A stretch of DNA of 64,000 nt from contig NZ_LMRW01000025.1 of NCBI RefSeq assembly GCF_001428255.1, forward strand, positions 1 to 64,000, given 5' to 3'. The notes below the pieces were generated by a model that did no database searches, had not been told where the DNA came from, and saw nothing but the letters and a program-made list of their open reading frames with translations. A program made the translations under genes and the position numbers. Shown here one piece after another: positions 7,682 to 16,679 of the stretch (its first letter is position 1; every line of letters begins with the position of its first letter). Source of the stretch: Agromyces sp. Soil535 (GTDB taxonomy: Bacteria > Actinomycetota > Actinomycetes > Actinomycetales > Microbacteriaceae).

Positions 7682-9282
7682 CCGACGTCACGACCGATCT
7701 CCCCACGATCCCCGCCGAGGTGGTCGCCGCGCTCGAGACCGTCGTCGGCGACGCTGCGGTATCCGTCGAGCGGACCGTGCTGCGCGAGTTCACGGACGCC
7801 TACTGGATTCCCGGAGACACGACGTACGCGGCATCCGCGATCGTCCAGCCGACGACCGCCGAGCAGGTGCGGGAGATCGTGCGGATCGCGAACCGCCACG
7901 GGATCCCGGTCTGGCCGCTCAGCCAGGGACGCAACCTCGGCCACGGCGGGCCGTCACCCCGCGTGCGAGGCTCCATCCAGATCGGGTTCCAGCGGATGAA
8001 CCGCATCCTCGAGATCAACGAGGAGCTCGCGTACGCCGTCGTCGAGCCCGGTGTGACGTGGTTCGACCTCTACAACGCGGTCGCCGAGGCGGGCTACGAC
8101 CTGCTCACGCCGTGTCCCGACCTCGGCTGGGGATCGATCATCGGCAACTCGATGGACGGGGGCCACACCTACCAGCACTACGGCGCCGACTACCTCATGC
8201 CCACGGGGTTCGAGGTCGTGTTGCCCGACGGGGACCTGGTCCGCACCGGCTTCGGCGGGGTGCCGGAAAGCTCGTCGTGGCACCTCACCAAGCGCGCACT
8301 CGGGCCGGCCCTGGAGTCGCTGTTCGTGCAGTCGAACTTCGGCATCGTCACGCGCATGGGCGTCTGGCTGAAGCGCAAGCCCGCGGCGTACGCTCCGCTG
8401 ACCCTCGTGATCGGCGACGACGCCGACCTCGAGCAGGGCATCGACGTCATCCGCGAGCTGCTGCTCGGCGGCGACCTGGAGGGCGTTCCCGCTCTCTACT
8501 CGACGCTGCGCGCCGCGCACATGCTGCGGGATGCGCCGGTGCCGCCCGGGCCGCGACCGTTCACCGGGGAAGAGCTCGACGAGATCGGGAGCCGCCTCGG
8601 CGTGGGCGCATGGGCCGCCCGCGCCGCGATCTGGGGAGACCCCGACGTCGTGAAGCTGAAGCTGCGCCGGATCCAGGATGCGTGGTCACGCGTCCCCAGC
8701 GGCGTCTGTCTCTCGCCTCGGGTCTACGCGGCCGACGAGCTGGGGCAGATCGAGCTGTCGGCCGAGAAGATCCTCGCCGGCATTCCGACGCTGCAGGCGC
8801 TGCAGAGCGCCCCGCCGAACATCGGGCACGTGGATGTCTCGCCGAGCGTCCCGCTGCGAGGGGCCTCGATCCGCCGCGCGGTCACCGCCATCCGCGAGCT
8901 GTTCGTCGCCGACGGACGCGACTTCGGGGTCGGGATCATGATCCCCAGCGCACGCAGCGCGGTCGTCATCGCCGGCATCCGGTACGACAGCTCCGATGCC
9001 GATGCCGTCGTCGGCGCGATGCAACTGGCTCGATCGATCGTCCGCGAGCTGGGCGCGATGGGCTATGTCGACTCGCGTCCGCACCTGGAGTTCATGGACA
9101 CCGCAGCGGACTTCTACTCGTTCAACGACGGAGCCCGCGGCCGGCTGCTGGAGCGGGTCAAGGACGCTCTGGACCCCAACGGCATCCTCTCGCCGGGTCG
9201 CCACGGAGTGTGGCCGGCGGCGTATCGATCCGAGTCGCGCAGTGACGCGCGGCGCACGCGCCTGGAGGGGGAGGAGACGTGA
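7678..9282 (+). CDS. FAD-linked oxidase, vanillyl-alcohol oxidase/p-cresol methylhydroxylase family
   Basis: A 534-residue flavoprotein of the VAO/PCMH family. The FAD-binding domain runs from about residue 50 to 250 with SQGRNLGHGG and a GNSMDGGHTYQHYG segment. The C-terminus NGILSPGRHGVWP matches the family's closing FAD-contact motif. Known members hydroxylate or oxidise the para side chain of 4-hydroxyphenyl compounds such as vanillyl alcohol, p-cresol, eugenol and 4-ethylphenol. The ATG at 7678 overlaps the alcohol dehydrogenase stop, and its own stop overlaps the ABC ATPase start. No separate cytochrome subunit is encoded, which favours an oxidase or an unidentified acceptor. The exact substrate cannot be read. 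Confidence 0.88.
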   Translation: MTDVTTDLPTIPAEVVAALETVVGDAAVSVERTVLREFTDAYWIPGDTTYAASAIVQPTTAEQVREIVRIANRHGIPVWPLSQGRNLGHGGPSPRVRGSIQIGFQRMNRILEINEELAYAVVEPGVTWFDLYNAVAEAGYDLLTPCPDLGWGSIIGNSMDGGHTYQHYGADYLMPTGFEVVLPDGDLVRTGFGGVPESSSWHLTKRALGPALESLFVQSNFGIVTRMGVWLKRKPAAYAPLTLVIGDDADLEQGIDVIRELLLGGDLEGVPALYSTLRAAHMLRDAPVPPGPRPFTGEELDEIGSRLGVGAWAARAAIWGDPDVVKLKLRRIQDAWSRVPSGVCLSPRVYAADELGQIELSAEKILAGIPTLQALQSAPPNIGHVDVSPSVPLRGASIRRAVTAIRELFVADGRDFGVGIMIPSARSAVVIAGIRYDSSDADAVVGAMQLARSIVRELGAMGYVDSRPHLEFMDTAADFYSFNDGARGRLLERVKDALDPNGILSPGRHGVWPAAYRSESRSDARRTRLEGEET

Positions 9283-10094
9283 GCCTCGACGAGATGGCGC
9301 CACCGGAGACGGAAGCTCCGGCGGTGCTCCGGGTGGACGAACTCGCCGTGGAGTTCCGGGGGGTCAAGGCCCTGCAGGGCGTCTCGTTCACGATTCCCAG
9401 GGGCGGCATCTCCTCGGTGATCGGCCCCAACGGAGCGGGCAAGACCACGCTGTTCAACTGCATCAGCGGGGTGGCCAAGCACCAGGGCACCGTCGAGCTC
9501 GACGGTCGTGACCTGAGCCGGCTGCGAGCCGACCGCCGGGCGACGCTCGGCATCGCGCGCACCTTCCAGACTCCGCTGCTCATCGCCGAGCTCTCGCCGA
9601 TGGAGAACGTGCTCCTCGGTGCGCACGCCGGCATCCGCGGCGGCGTCGTGGGACTGATCGTGCGCCGCCCGGCCGTGCGCGCCGATGAGCGCGCCGCGCG
9701 GGCACGCGCTGCCGAGCTCATGGAGGTTCTCGGACTGGACCCGGACGACACCCGCCGCGCGGGAAGCCTGCCGCACGGCGATCGGCGGCGGGTCGAGATC
9801 GCACGCGCGCTCATCTCGGATCCGAAGCTTCTGCTGCTGGACGAGCCTGCGGCGGGGCTGGGTGCCGACGAGACCGACCAGCTCCTCCTGGACATCCAAC
9901 AGCACGCCCAGGCGACGGGCATGACCTGCATCCTCGTCGAACACGACGTGGGGCTCGTCATGCGCGTGTCTCGTCACGTCGTGGTGCTGGACGCCGGCCG
10001 GCTCCTCGTCGCGGGCGACCCCCGCGAAGTGGCCGCCGATCCCCGCGTGATCGCCGCATATCTGGGGGACGACTGGTCGGAGGACCGGCAATGA
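9279..10094 (+). CDS. livG: ABC transporter ATPase, LivG type
   Basis: A 271-residue ATPase of the HAAT (branched-chain amino acid/aromatic acid) import family, with Walker A GPNGAGKTT, a degenerate signature LPHGDRRR in place of LSGGQ, Walker B LLLLDEPAAGL and the H-loop EHDV. GTG start at 9279 inside the GTGA overlap with the flavoprotein gene. It pairs with LivF (10091) and the permeases that follow. The catabolic context suggests the importer brings in the aromatic substrate rather than leucine. Confidence 0.92.
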   Translation: MSLDEMAPPETEAPAVLRVDELAVEFRGVKALQGVSFTIPRGGISSVIGPNGAGKTTLFNCISGVAKHQGTVELDGRDLSRLRADRRATLGIARTFQTPLLIAELSPMENVLLGAHAGIRGGVVGLIVRRPAVRADERAARARAAELMEVLGLDPDDTRRAGSLPHGDRRRVEIARALISDPKLLLLDEPAAGLGADETDQLLLDIQQHAQATGMTCILVEHDVGLVMRVSRHVVVLDAGRLLVAGDPREVAADPRVIAAYLGDDWSEDRQ

Positions 10095-10849
10095 CAGGAA
10101 CACTTCTTCGCATCGAGGGGCTCACCGCGCGGTACGGCACCGTGCAGGTGCTCCACGGCGTGGACCTCGAGATCGGCTCCGATGAGATCGTCGCGCTGCT
10201 CGGACCGAACGGCGCGGGCAAGACCACGCTGCTGCGTGCGCTCTCGCGGGTCGTGTCCAGTCGAGGCCGGATGGTCTTCGACGGCACGGACATCTCGTCA
10301 TGGAGCGGCGCTCGGACCGCGACGTCGGGCGTCGGCCACGTGCCGGAGGGTCGAGGCACGTTCGTCGACCTGACCGTGGACGAGAACCTCCGGCTGGGTG
10401 CACTGGCACGTCCGCGCGAGCTGAAGTCCACCGCCGGCGCGGACCTCGACATGGTGTACGAGACATTCCCCGTCCTCCAGGACATGCGTCGGCGGACGGC
10501 GGGACTGCTCTCGGGCGGACAGCAGCAGATGCTCGCCGTCGGCCGGGCCCTGATGGCTCGGCCGAGGCTCCTGCTCATCGACGAGCCTTCGCTCGGACTC
10601 GCGCCGATCGTCACCCGTCAGCTGTTCGACGTCCTCGCGCAGATCCGCAGGCGGTGGTCGGTATCGCTGCTGATCGCGGAGCAGAACGCGCGCCTGTCGC
10701 TGGAGATCGCCGATCGTGCGGTCGTCCTCGCGAAGGGCCAGGTCGCAGTCAGCGGCTCGGCGGAGGAGCTGGGCTACGGCGACGCGGTGCGCCGTGCGTA
10801 TCTCGGCGTCGCCAACGACGAAGAAGGCGGAAAGGGGGCCGGTCGATGA
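10091..10849 (+). CDS. livF: ABC transporter ATPase, LivF type
   Basis: A 252-residue second ATPase of the HAAT importer. Walker A is GPNGAGKTT, the signature LLSGGQQQM is canonical, and Walker B LLLIDEPSLGLAP is typical of LivF. ATG inside an ATGA overlap with livG; its stop overlaps livH. It works as a heterodimer with the LivG-type subunit. Confidence 0.93.
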   Translation: MTGTLLRIEGLTARYGTVQVLHGVDLEIGSDEIVALLGPNGAGKTTLLRALSRVVSSRGRMVFDGTDISSWSGARTATSGVGHVPEGRGTFVDLTVDENLRLGALARPRELKSTAGADLDMVYETFPVLQDMRRRTAGLLSGGQQQMLAVGRALMARPRLLLIDEPSLGLAPIVTRQLFDVLAQIRRRWSVSLLIAEQNARLSLEIADRAVVLAKGQVAVSGSAEELGYGDAVRRAYLGVANDEEGGKGAGR

Positions 10850-11727
10850 CCGAGTTGCTGCAGCAGACGCTCGACGGCCTCAGCGCAGGGCTGATCTACG
10901 GGATCCTGGCACTCGCGCTGAGCGTCGTCTTCCAGGGCACGGGGATGCTCAACTTCGCGCAGGGCGAGATGGCGACGCTGTCCGCGTTCGTCACGCTGGT
11001 CTTCCTTCAGTTCGGGATGCCGTTCTGGGCGGTGCTTCCGATCGTGATCGTCCTCTCCGCACTCGGTGGGGCCCTCATCGAGCGCACGGTCGTACGACCG
11101 CTGGAGCGGTCCGGTGAGCTGCCTCTGCTCACCCTGGGTGTGGCGCTGCTGCTCGGGATCAACGCGATGATGGCGATCATCTGGGGCACCAACTCGAGAC
11201 CGTTCCCCAGCCCGTTCGGGCAGGGAGTGGTGACGTCCCTCGGCCTGCGGATGACCTATCAGCAGCTCGGTTCGCTGATCACGCTGCTCGCTGTGCTGAC
11301 CGTGACGATCCTGGTGTTCAACAGGACGTCGATCGGACTTCGCCTTCGCGCCGTGGCGCAGAACCCGGACTCCGCGACGCTGCTGGGTCAGCACCGGGGG
11401 AAGTGGCTGATGATCGGCTGGGGGATCGCGGCGGCCGTCGGCGCGTTCGCCGCGCTGGTGGCGGCGCCCGTGCTGACGCTCTCCCCGGGGATGATGACCT
11501 TCCCCCTGCTGCTGGCGCTCGCTGCGGCGACGCTGGGAGGTCTCACCAGCAGGGTCGGTGCGGTCGTGGGAGGCCTGATCGTCGGTGTGTCCAACAGCCT
11601 CGCCGGCCGCTACATCCCGGGACTGGACGGCGACCTCGCCATCGTCGTCCCGTTCGTGATCACCGCGATCGTCGTGGTGATCAAACCCGCCGGCATCTTC
11701 GGCAAGGCAAGGACGGTGCGCGTATGA
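10846..11727 (+). CDS. livH: ABC transporter permease, LivH type
   Basis: A 293-residue inner-membrane permease with the LivH opening GLSAGLIYGILALAL and about eight hydrophobic segments. The conserved GNARRRG-like loop is seen as LRAVAQNPDSATLLG. The start overlaps livF (ATGA), and its stop overlaps livM. Part of the five-component importer at 9279-14066. Confidence 0.93.
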   Translation: MTELLQQTLDGLSAGLIYGILALALSVVFQGTGMLNFAQGEMATLSAFVTLVFLQFGMPFWAVLPIVIVLSALGGALIERTVVRPLERSGELPLLTLGVALLLGINAMMAIIWGTNSRPFPSPFGQGVVTSLGLRMTYQQLGSLITLLAVLTVTILVFNRTSIGLRLRAVAQNPDSATLLGQHRGKWLMIGWGIAAAVGAFAALVAAPVLTLSPGMMTFPLLLALAAATLGGLTSRVGAVVGGLIVGVSNSLAGRYIPGLDGDLAIVVPFVITAIVVVIKPAGIFGKARTVRV

Positions 11728-12758
11728 GACATGTCAGCAGACTGATCCCTCGCCTGGGGTGGATCATCGCCTTGGGCATCGGCGTCATCCTTCCCCTCCT
11801 CGTCTCGGACTTCGACCTGCTGGATCTCAGCCGGGTCCTGACGCTGGCGATGGCCGTCGCTGGGCTCAACCTCCTGGTGGGACACTCGGGTCAGGTCAGC
11901 GTCGGCCACGGTGCGATCTTCGGACTCGGCGGGTACGCCGCGATGATCCCCGTCGTCAGCTTCGGCTGGCCGTGGTGGGCCGGCGTCCTCCTCGCCGCAG
12001 TGCTGAGCCTCGCGTTCGGCATCCTGCTCGGGATCCCGGCGCTGAAGATGGGTGGCGCCAACCTCGGCCTGCTCACGATCGCGGTGGCCGTCGTCTTCCC
12101 GCTGCTGCTCATCCGCTTCCAGCCGCTCACTGGGGGGACGTTCGGGATGTTCCTGCCCAGCCCGGCGATCTCGCTGCCCGATTCGGGGTTCACGTCCCGC
12201 CAGCTCGAGTTCTGGGTGTGCCTGTTGGCGCTCGCAGTGGTGTTCGTCGCCCTGCGCAACCTCGTCCACGGTCGGCTCGGCCGGGCGCTGGCGGCGGTGC
12301 GGACAAGTTCGCTCCTCGCAGCCGCCAACGGCATCGCCGTGAACCGCGTGAAGCTGATCGCGTTCGCGGTGAGCTCGACCGTGGCCGGCGTCGCCGGCGC
12401 GTTGTACGCCCTGGTGGTCTCGATCGCGGTGCCCGACAGCTACGTCTTCACCTTCTCGATCGCCCTCCTCGCCGCGAGCGTGATCGGGGGCAGCCGGAGC
12501 TGGGCTGGCGCCATCATCGGAGCCGCGATCATCGTCTACCTCCCGACCCTCGCCGAGGCGTTCGTCGGGGGGCAGGCAGCGGGCAACTGGTCGCAGTTCG
12601 TCTACGCGGCCGGCCTCGCGCTGTGCCTCATCGTCGCTCCCTCCGGCATCGCCGGCGCAGTGACGAGCCTGCTGGGACGTGCCTTCGCGTACGCCCCCAT
12701 GAGACGTGCGGTCGTCGAACGATCGACGGATATGAGAACGACATCCACCGCACCCTGA
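11724..12758 (+). CDS. livM: ABC transporter permease, LivM type
   Basis: A 344-residue permease with the LivM features GLNLLVGHSGQVSVGHGAIFGLGGYAA and about ten membrane spans. ATG at 11724 within an ATGA overlap with livH. It forms the transmembrane channel with LivH. The C-terminal about 25 residues are hydrophilic. Confidence 0.93.
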   Translation: MRHVSRLIPRLGWIIALGIGVILPLLVSDFDLLDLSRVLTLAMAVAGLNLLVGHSGQVSVGHGAIFGLGGYAAMIPVVSFGWPWWAGVLLAAVLSLAFGILLGIPALKMGGANLGLLTIAVAVVFPLLLIRFQPLTGGTFGMFLPSPAISLPDSGFTSRQLEFWVCLLALAVVFVALRNLVHGRLGRALAAVRTSSLLAAANGIAVNRVKLIAFAVSSTVAGVAGALYALVVSIAVPDSYVFTFSIALLAASVIGGSRSWAGAIIGAAIIVYLPTLAEAFVGGQAAGNWSQFVYAAGLALCLIVAPSGIAGAVTSLLGRAFAYAPMRRAVVERSTDMRTTSTAP

Positions 12759-12806
12759 GCTTCCTCTCGCGGAAGCCATCATCCGAATCACACGAAAGGC
12801 ACTTCA

Positions 12807-14066
12807 ATGAAGAAGCACGCAGCAGCTGCGGTCGCATTGGCGGCGACCATGGCGATCCTCCTCGCGGGATGCACTGGGCGAGGCGAGCCGGCCCAGGGGG
12901 CGTCGGAGGAGACCGGCGACATCGTCATTCGCGCCAGCTACCCGCTCAGCGGGCCGCTCGCGTCGGCTGGGCTCTCGGCGGCGGGCGTAACGGCCTACTT
13001 CGACGCGGTCAACGCGGCGGGAGGCATCGACGGGCGCCAGATCGACTTCGAGGCCGTCGACGACGCGTTCGATCCGGCGCGCCAGGTGTCGAACAACCAG
13101 CAGTTCGTCGAGCAGGACGACGCGATCATCGTCATCAACTTCGGCGGCATCTCGGTTGCCGCACGGCCGCCGCTCAACAACGCCGGCGTGGCCCAGATCG
13201 TCCAGGGCGGCGAGACGGAGCTGAGTGACACCGAGGCGTTCCCCTTCTCCCGCGCGTACGTGCCCGACATCGCCTGGGAGGGCGAGCTGCAGGGGCGCTA
13301 CATCACGGAGACGTTCCCCGACGCCAACGTCGGATTCGTCGGGTTCAACAACGCCCTCGCCGACAGCCAGCTCAACGGCCTGGAAGCCGGCGGCATCACG
13401 CCGAGCACCGTCATCAAGCTTCCCCCCGGCCAGGCGGACGTCGCCTCGCAGGTGACGGAGCTGCAGGCGGCGGGAGTGGACGTGCTCGTGGTCACGCAGG
13501 GTCCGCCGACCATCGGCGCGCTCCTGTCGTACATGGGTGAGATCGGCTACCACCCCACCCTGTTCATCGGCAGCCCCTATGCGGACTTCGCGAGCACGGT
13601 GATCCCCGCCGGTGCGGACAACGTGACGGGCGCACTGTCGTATCAGTGGTTCAAGGACCCGCAGAACCCCGCCGTGGAAAGCGACGAGGCCATCGTCCAG
13701 TTCACGGAGGACATGGCCGAGTACTCGCCGGACGGCGACTCGACGCAGACCTTCACCCTCACGGGGTACGGACTTGCTTCGGCGATCGTCTCCGCGCTCA
13801 GCGAGGCGGATGAGATCACGAGTGAGGGCTTCCTGGAGGCGTGGGACACTGTGTCCGACGTCGAGAACCCGATGCTCATCGAGGGAGCGAGCCTGAACGG
13901 CGGCCCGGGCGGGAGGCTGGTGTACCAGTACCCGCCTGCACACGTTCGACGGAACGAGCTGGATCCCCGACGGCGAGATCGTCAACGTCGTGGACGACGG
14001 CATCGTCGAGTAGCGCGGAGGCGCGCTCGGGCAGGACATCGGTCGTCCTGCCCGGTCGCGCACTAA
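12807..14066 (+). CDS. livK: HAAT substrate-binding lipoprotein with frameshifted C-terminus
   Basis: A secreted lipoprotein (lipobox LLAGC within a 25-residue leader) of the LivK/peripla_BP_6 family that should capture the imported aromatic or amino acid. The family similarity is normal until YQYPP near 13934. After that the frame reads an Arg-rich tail to 14066. The +1 frame from 13936 instead gives LHTFDGTSWIPDGEIV and ends in DDGIVE at TAG 14011-14013, a sensible ending for this family. One surplus base near 13935 explains this, either sequencing error or a real mutation. The intact protein would have about 401 residues. Ribosome site GAAAGG before the ATG. Confidence 0.85.
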   Translation: MKKHAAAAVALAATMAILLAGCTGRGEPAQGASEETGDIVIRASYPLSGPLASAGLSAAGVTAYFDAVNAAGGIDGRQIDFEAVDDAFDPARQVSNNQQFVEQDDAIIVINFGGISVAARPPLNNAGVAQIVQGGETELSDTEAFPFSRAYVPDIAWEGELQGRYITETFPDANVGFVGFNNALADSQLNGLEAGGITPSTVIKLPPGQADVASQVTELQAAGVDVLVVTQGPPTIGALLSYMGEIGYHPTLFIGSPYADFASTVIPAGADNVTGALSYQWFKDPQNPAVESDEAIVQFTEDMAEYSPDGDSTQTFTLTGYGLASAIVSALSEADEITSEGFLEAWDTVSDVENPMLIEGASLNGGPGGRLVYQYPPAHVRRNELDPRRRDRQRRGRRHRRVARRRARAGHRSSCPVAH

Positions 14067-14111
14067 CGTAGATTGCGCCCGCGACCAACGGGTGCGCGAG
14101 GAAGGTGGAAC

Positions 14112-14723
14112 GTGGCACGACTGACACGCGAACAGAGCAGAGCGCTCACACGTGAGAAGCTGCTCACGTCCGCGGGCGATGTCGTCGCGAGGGAGGGGTA
14201 CGACGGTGCGTCGGTGGAGCGGATCGCGGACGAGGCCGGATTCTCCAAGGGAGCGTTCTACTCGAACTTCGCGTCGAAGGAGGACATCCTGCTCCACCTT
14301 CTCGAAGGCAACGCCGGCAACGATGTCCGCGACCTGACGGAGCTGCTTCAGGACCTGACGGATCCCGATCTGGTGATCGACGCGATCGTGCGATGGAGCG
14401 ATGCGAGGGCGGCCGAGCAGAAGTGGGGGATCATCGCGATCGAGTTCCTCCGCCGGGCGAAAGCGGATGGGACCCTCACCGACCGAGAACGGAGTCTGTT
14501 CGTTTTGCAGTGGGAGTCCATCGGGCGGCTCCTCATCGCCAAGCTCTTCCCCGACGCGGATCCGCCGGTCAGCCCGATCGACTTGGGGGGGATCGTGCTC
14601 GATCTCACCTACGGAGGCATCTCCAGCTTCCTGGAGGTCAACACCACAGGGGGAATGATCCGTCAGGTGCTCGAGGCCCTTCGCATCGCCGCCGCCGCGG
14701 ACGTCGCTCAGGAGGAGACGTGA
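14112..14723 (+). CDS. TetR/AcrR family regulator
   Basis: A 203-residue regulator. The N-terminal HTH is visible in DGASVERIADEAGFSKGAFYSNFASKED, followed by a C-terminal ligand domain. I chose GTG 14112, preceded by GAGGAAGG, over an upstream in-frame start at 14073. The stop overlaps the GTG of the DUF2218 relic. Being last in the aromatic operon it is the likely local repressor, probably acting at the region before the P450 gene. The ligand is unknown. Confidence 0.88.
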   Translation: MARLTREQSRALTREKLLTSAGDVVAREGYDGASVERIADEAGFSKGAFYSNFASKEDILLHLLEGNAGNDVRDLTELLQDLTDPDLVIDAIVRWSDARAAEQKWGIIAIEFLRRAKADGTLTDRERSLFVLQWESIGRLLIAKLFPDADPPVSPIDLGGIVLDLTYGGISSFLEVNTTGGMIRQVLEALRIAAAADVAQEET

Positions 14724-15071
14724 GAGAAGCAGAGATCCGAAGCACAGCGCTCGTCGAAACCGATCGGGGACGCGCTACGCGAAGCAGCTCGTCTCTCACC
14801 TCAGCCGCCGCACCGGCGGCAATGGGAGGCGGACGCTGCCCATGGCTGGGTGGACATCGACGGGAGTCGAGCGGAAGTCGAGGCGGCCGAGCGTGGTGTG
14901 ATCCTCCGCGTGGAGGGCTCTGTCGAGCGCGTGGCTCTCCTGGAGGATGTCGTCGGTCGCCATCTCGCGAGTTTCGGCGAGAAGGATGGGCTCGTCGTGC
15001 GGTGGCATCGAAGCGATGGCACGCCGGGTTCGATGCAGCCCGCAGCGCAGCGAACTCAACTCCCCGCGTAG
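14720..15071 (+). pseudogene. DUF2218 protein gene broken by two frameshifts
   Basis: Three successive frames together give a DUF2218 protein of about 115 residues. GTG 14720 (overlapping the TetR stop, with GGAGGAG before it) gives REAEIRSTALVETDR. The frame starting at 14773 gives RYAKQLVSHLSRRTGG. The frame from 14844 gives GWVDIDGSRAEVE...LLEDVVGRHLASF to TAG 15069-15071. DUF2218 is a small domain of unknown function, often near siderophore-interacting proteins. Each join lacks one base, so the gene is inactive unless both are sequence errors. Confidence 0.75.
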
Positions 15072-15107
15072 CACGTGGGTCGGCGAGAGTGCGATGCTCG
15101 CGGACCG

Positions 15108-15920
15108 TCAGGATCTCGAGAGCGCGATCAGCTCGCTCCGGGAACTCGCACCCGCCTTGCGCAGGAGGTTCGAGACGTGGAACTTGACGGTGTTCTCGCT
15201 CACGCCGAGCTCGGTCGCGATGTCGCGATTCCTGCGACCGACGCCGACCAGCCGCAGCACCTCCTGCTCGCGTTCGCTGAGGGGAGCTCGCAGGATCCGC
15301 GGTTCCGGCCCGGTGGGGGGATCGAGTGGAATCCTGATCCGAAGATCGGATCCCCATCCGGTAGTCGAGGAGACGCCGAGCTCGCCTCCCAACGCGGTCA
15401 CCCGCTCGGCGATGGGCCGCAGTGAGTCGTCGTGGGCGGTCAGCTCGCCCCGGCCATCGTCGCGAACCGCGATGAGAAGGTTCAGTCCGTCGCAATCCCA
15501 CTGAATGCGGACGCGTCTGGTCGCCCCTTCGTCGACCAGGGCGAGCACCGCGCTCCTGACGATCGCGCGGGCTGCGTGGGCGACCTCCCCGGGAAGTGCG
15601 CGGCCAGTGGCGGGCGGTTCGACGAACTGCACGTCCAGGTCGCTGTGCCGCACCAGCGGCCTCAAGTCGTTGCGCAAGCGTGCGAACGCGCCGGTCACCG
15701 GTTCGATCATGCTGCTTCGCAGCTGGTCGGTCTGCTCGCGGAGGCTGACCAGTGCTCCGGCGGCGACATCGATCGCCATGGTGCGGGCAGCACGATCGGT
15801 CAGTTTCGCCGATCGCAGGGTGGCCAGGATCGACTCGAGCGTGAGCGCGTGATGGTCGGCCTGGTCGGCGACGATGCGCGCATGCTCGGCCAGGGTGTGA
15901 CGGGACGTCGGACCATCCAT
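15108..15920 (-). CDS. regulator fusing a histidine-kinase-like ATPase domain to a LuxR HTH
   Basis: A 270-residue protein. Residues about 1-110 resemble a dimerisation/phosphotransfer-like helical part. Residues about 120-205 look like a HATPase domain with a DDGRG G1 box and a GWGSDLRIRIPL end, but without an obvious N-box Asn. The C-terminal 65 residues are a LuxR/GerE HTH (LSEREQEVLRLVGVGRRNRDIA, then ENTVKFHVSNLLRKAG). There is no receiver domain. It therefore joins parts normally found on separate NarL-type kinases and regulators. It is divergent from hxlBA, which makes control of formaldehyde fixation a reasonable guess. Signal unknown. Confidence 0.82.
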   Translation of the reverse strand: MDGPTSRHTLAEHARIVADQADHHALTLESILATLRSAKLTDRAARTMAIDVAAGALVSLREQTDQLRSSMIEPVTGAFARLRNDLRPLVRHSDLDVQFVEPPATGRALPGEVAHAARAIVRSAVLALVDEGATRRVRIQWDCDGLNLLIAVRDDGRGELTAHDDSLRPIAERVTALGGELGVSSTTGWGSDLRIRIPLDPPTGPEPRILRAPLSEREQEVLRLVGVGRRNRDIATELGVSENTVKFHVSNLLRKAGASSRSELIALSRS

Positions 15921-15933
15921 ACAGCCAACCTTG

Positions 15934-15984
15934 CCCTACCCGATCCTCGACTTCCACTCCGCATTACCGCCGGAACAGGTAGGG
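15934..15984. promoter_or_regulatory. inverted repeat between the LuxR-type regulator and hxlB
   Basis: CCCTACC at 15934-15940 and GGTAGGG at 15978-15984 form a perfect 7-bp inverted repeat 37 bp apart in the 119-bp divergent gap. It may be a regulator site or a pair of half-sites; no protein can be assigned from sequence. Confidence 0.3.
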
Positions 15985-16039
15985 AAAACCATGCCAGAGG
16001 ATAGGCCGTCCTGTCGGAATCGCCGACCACGATGGGCTC

Positions 16040-16618
16040 ATGACTCTCACGATCACGTCGCCGACGGGAGCGATGTCTCTCATCGCGCAGGAGCTGCTAC
16101 TAGCATCGGAGCGAACCGCTGTCCGGCAGGCTGACGAACTGAGCAACCTGGCCGACCTCGCGCTGCAAGCCGAGCGGACGTTCGTGTTCGGTGCGGGCCG
16201 CTCGGGTCTCGCCCTCAAGATGACGGCGATGCGACTGATGCACCTCGGCTTGGACGTCCACGTCGTCGGGGAAGTGACTGCACCGGCCATCTCGAACGGG
16301 GACCTGCTGCTGACGGCCAGCGGCTCGGGGACGACCATGAGCGTGCTGCGGGCCGCGCAGCTGGCCTCCGCTGCCGGCGCTTCGGTTGGAGTGATCACGA
16401 CTGACCCGCACTCTCCCCTTGCCACACTGGCGACCGTCAGCGTCCACGTCCTCGCCGCGGAGAAGCGCGACATTTCGGACGCGGCCTCCCGCCAGTACGC
16501 CGGGAGCCTGTTCGAGCAGTGCGTCGTCGTCATCGGCGACGCACTCTTCCACACCCTTTGGCAGCGATCCGGCGTCTCCGCCGACGAGCTGTGGGAGCGC
16601 CACGCGAATCTCGAATGA
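16040..16618 (+). CDS. hxlB: 6-phospho-3-hexuloisomerase
   Basis: A 192-residue SIS-domain protein of the PHI family (usual length about 180-200) that converts hexulose 6-phosphate to fructose 6-phosphate in the ribulose monophosphate cycle. FGAGRSGLALKMTAMRLMHLG and TASGSGTTMSVL are the SIS phosphosugar-binding motifs. It precedes hxlA by 61 bp. In this context the pair probably detoxifies and assimilates formaldehyde released by demethylation. Confidence 0.92.
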   Translation: MTLTITSPTGAMSLIAQELLLASERTAVRQADELSNLADLALQAERTFVFGAGRSGLALKMTAMRLMHLGLDVHVVGEVTAPAISNGDLLLTASGSGTTMSVLRAAQLASAAGASVGVITTDPHSPLATLATVSVHVLAAEKRDISDAASRQYAGSLFEQCVVVIGDALFHTLWQRSGVSADELWERHANLE

Positions 16619-16679
16619 CCGCCCCATCCGTTCACCCCCGCGCTTACGCGCACAACACCCCACAAAGAAAGGGACACGT

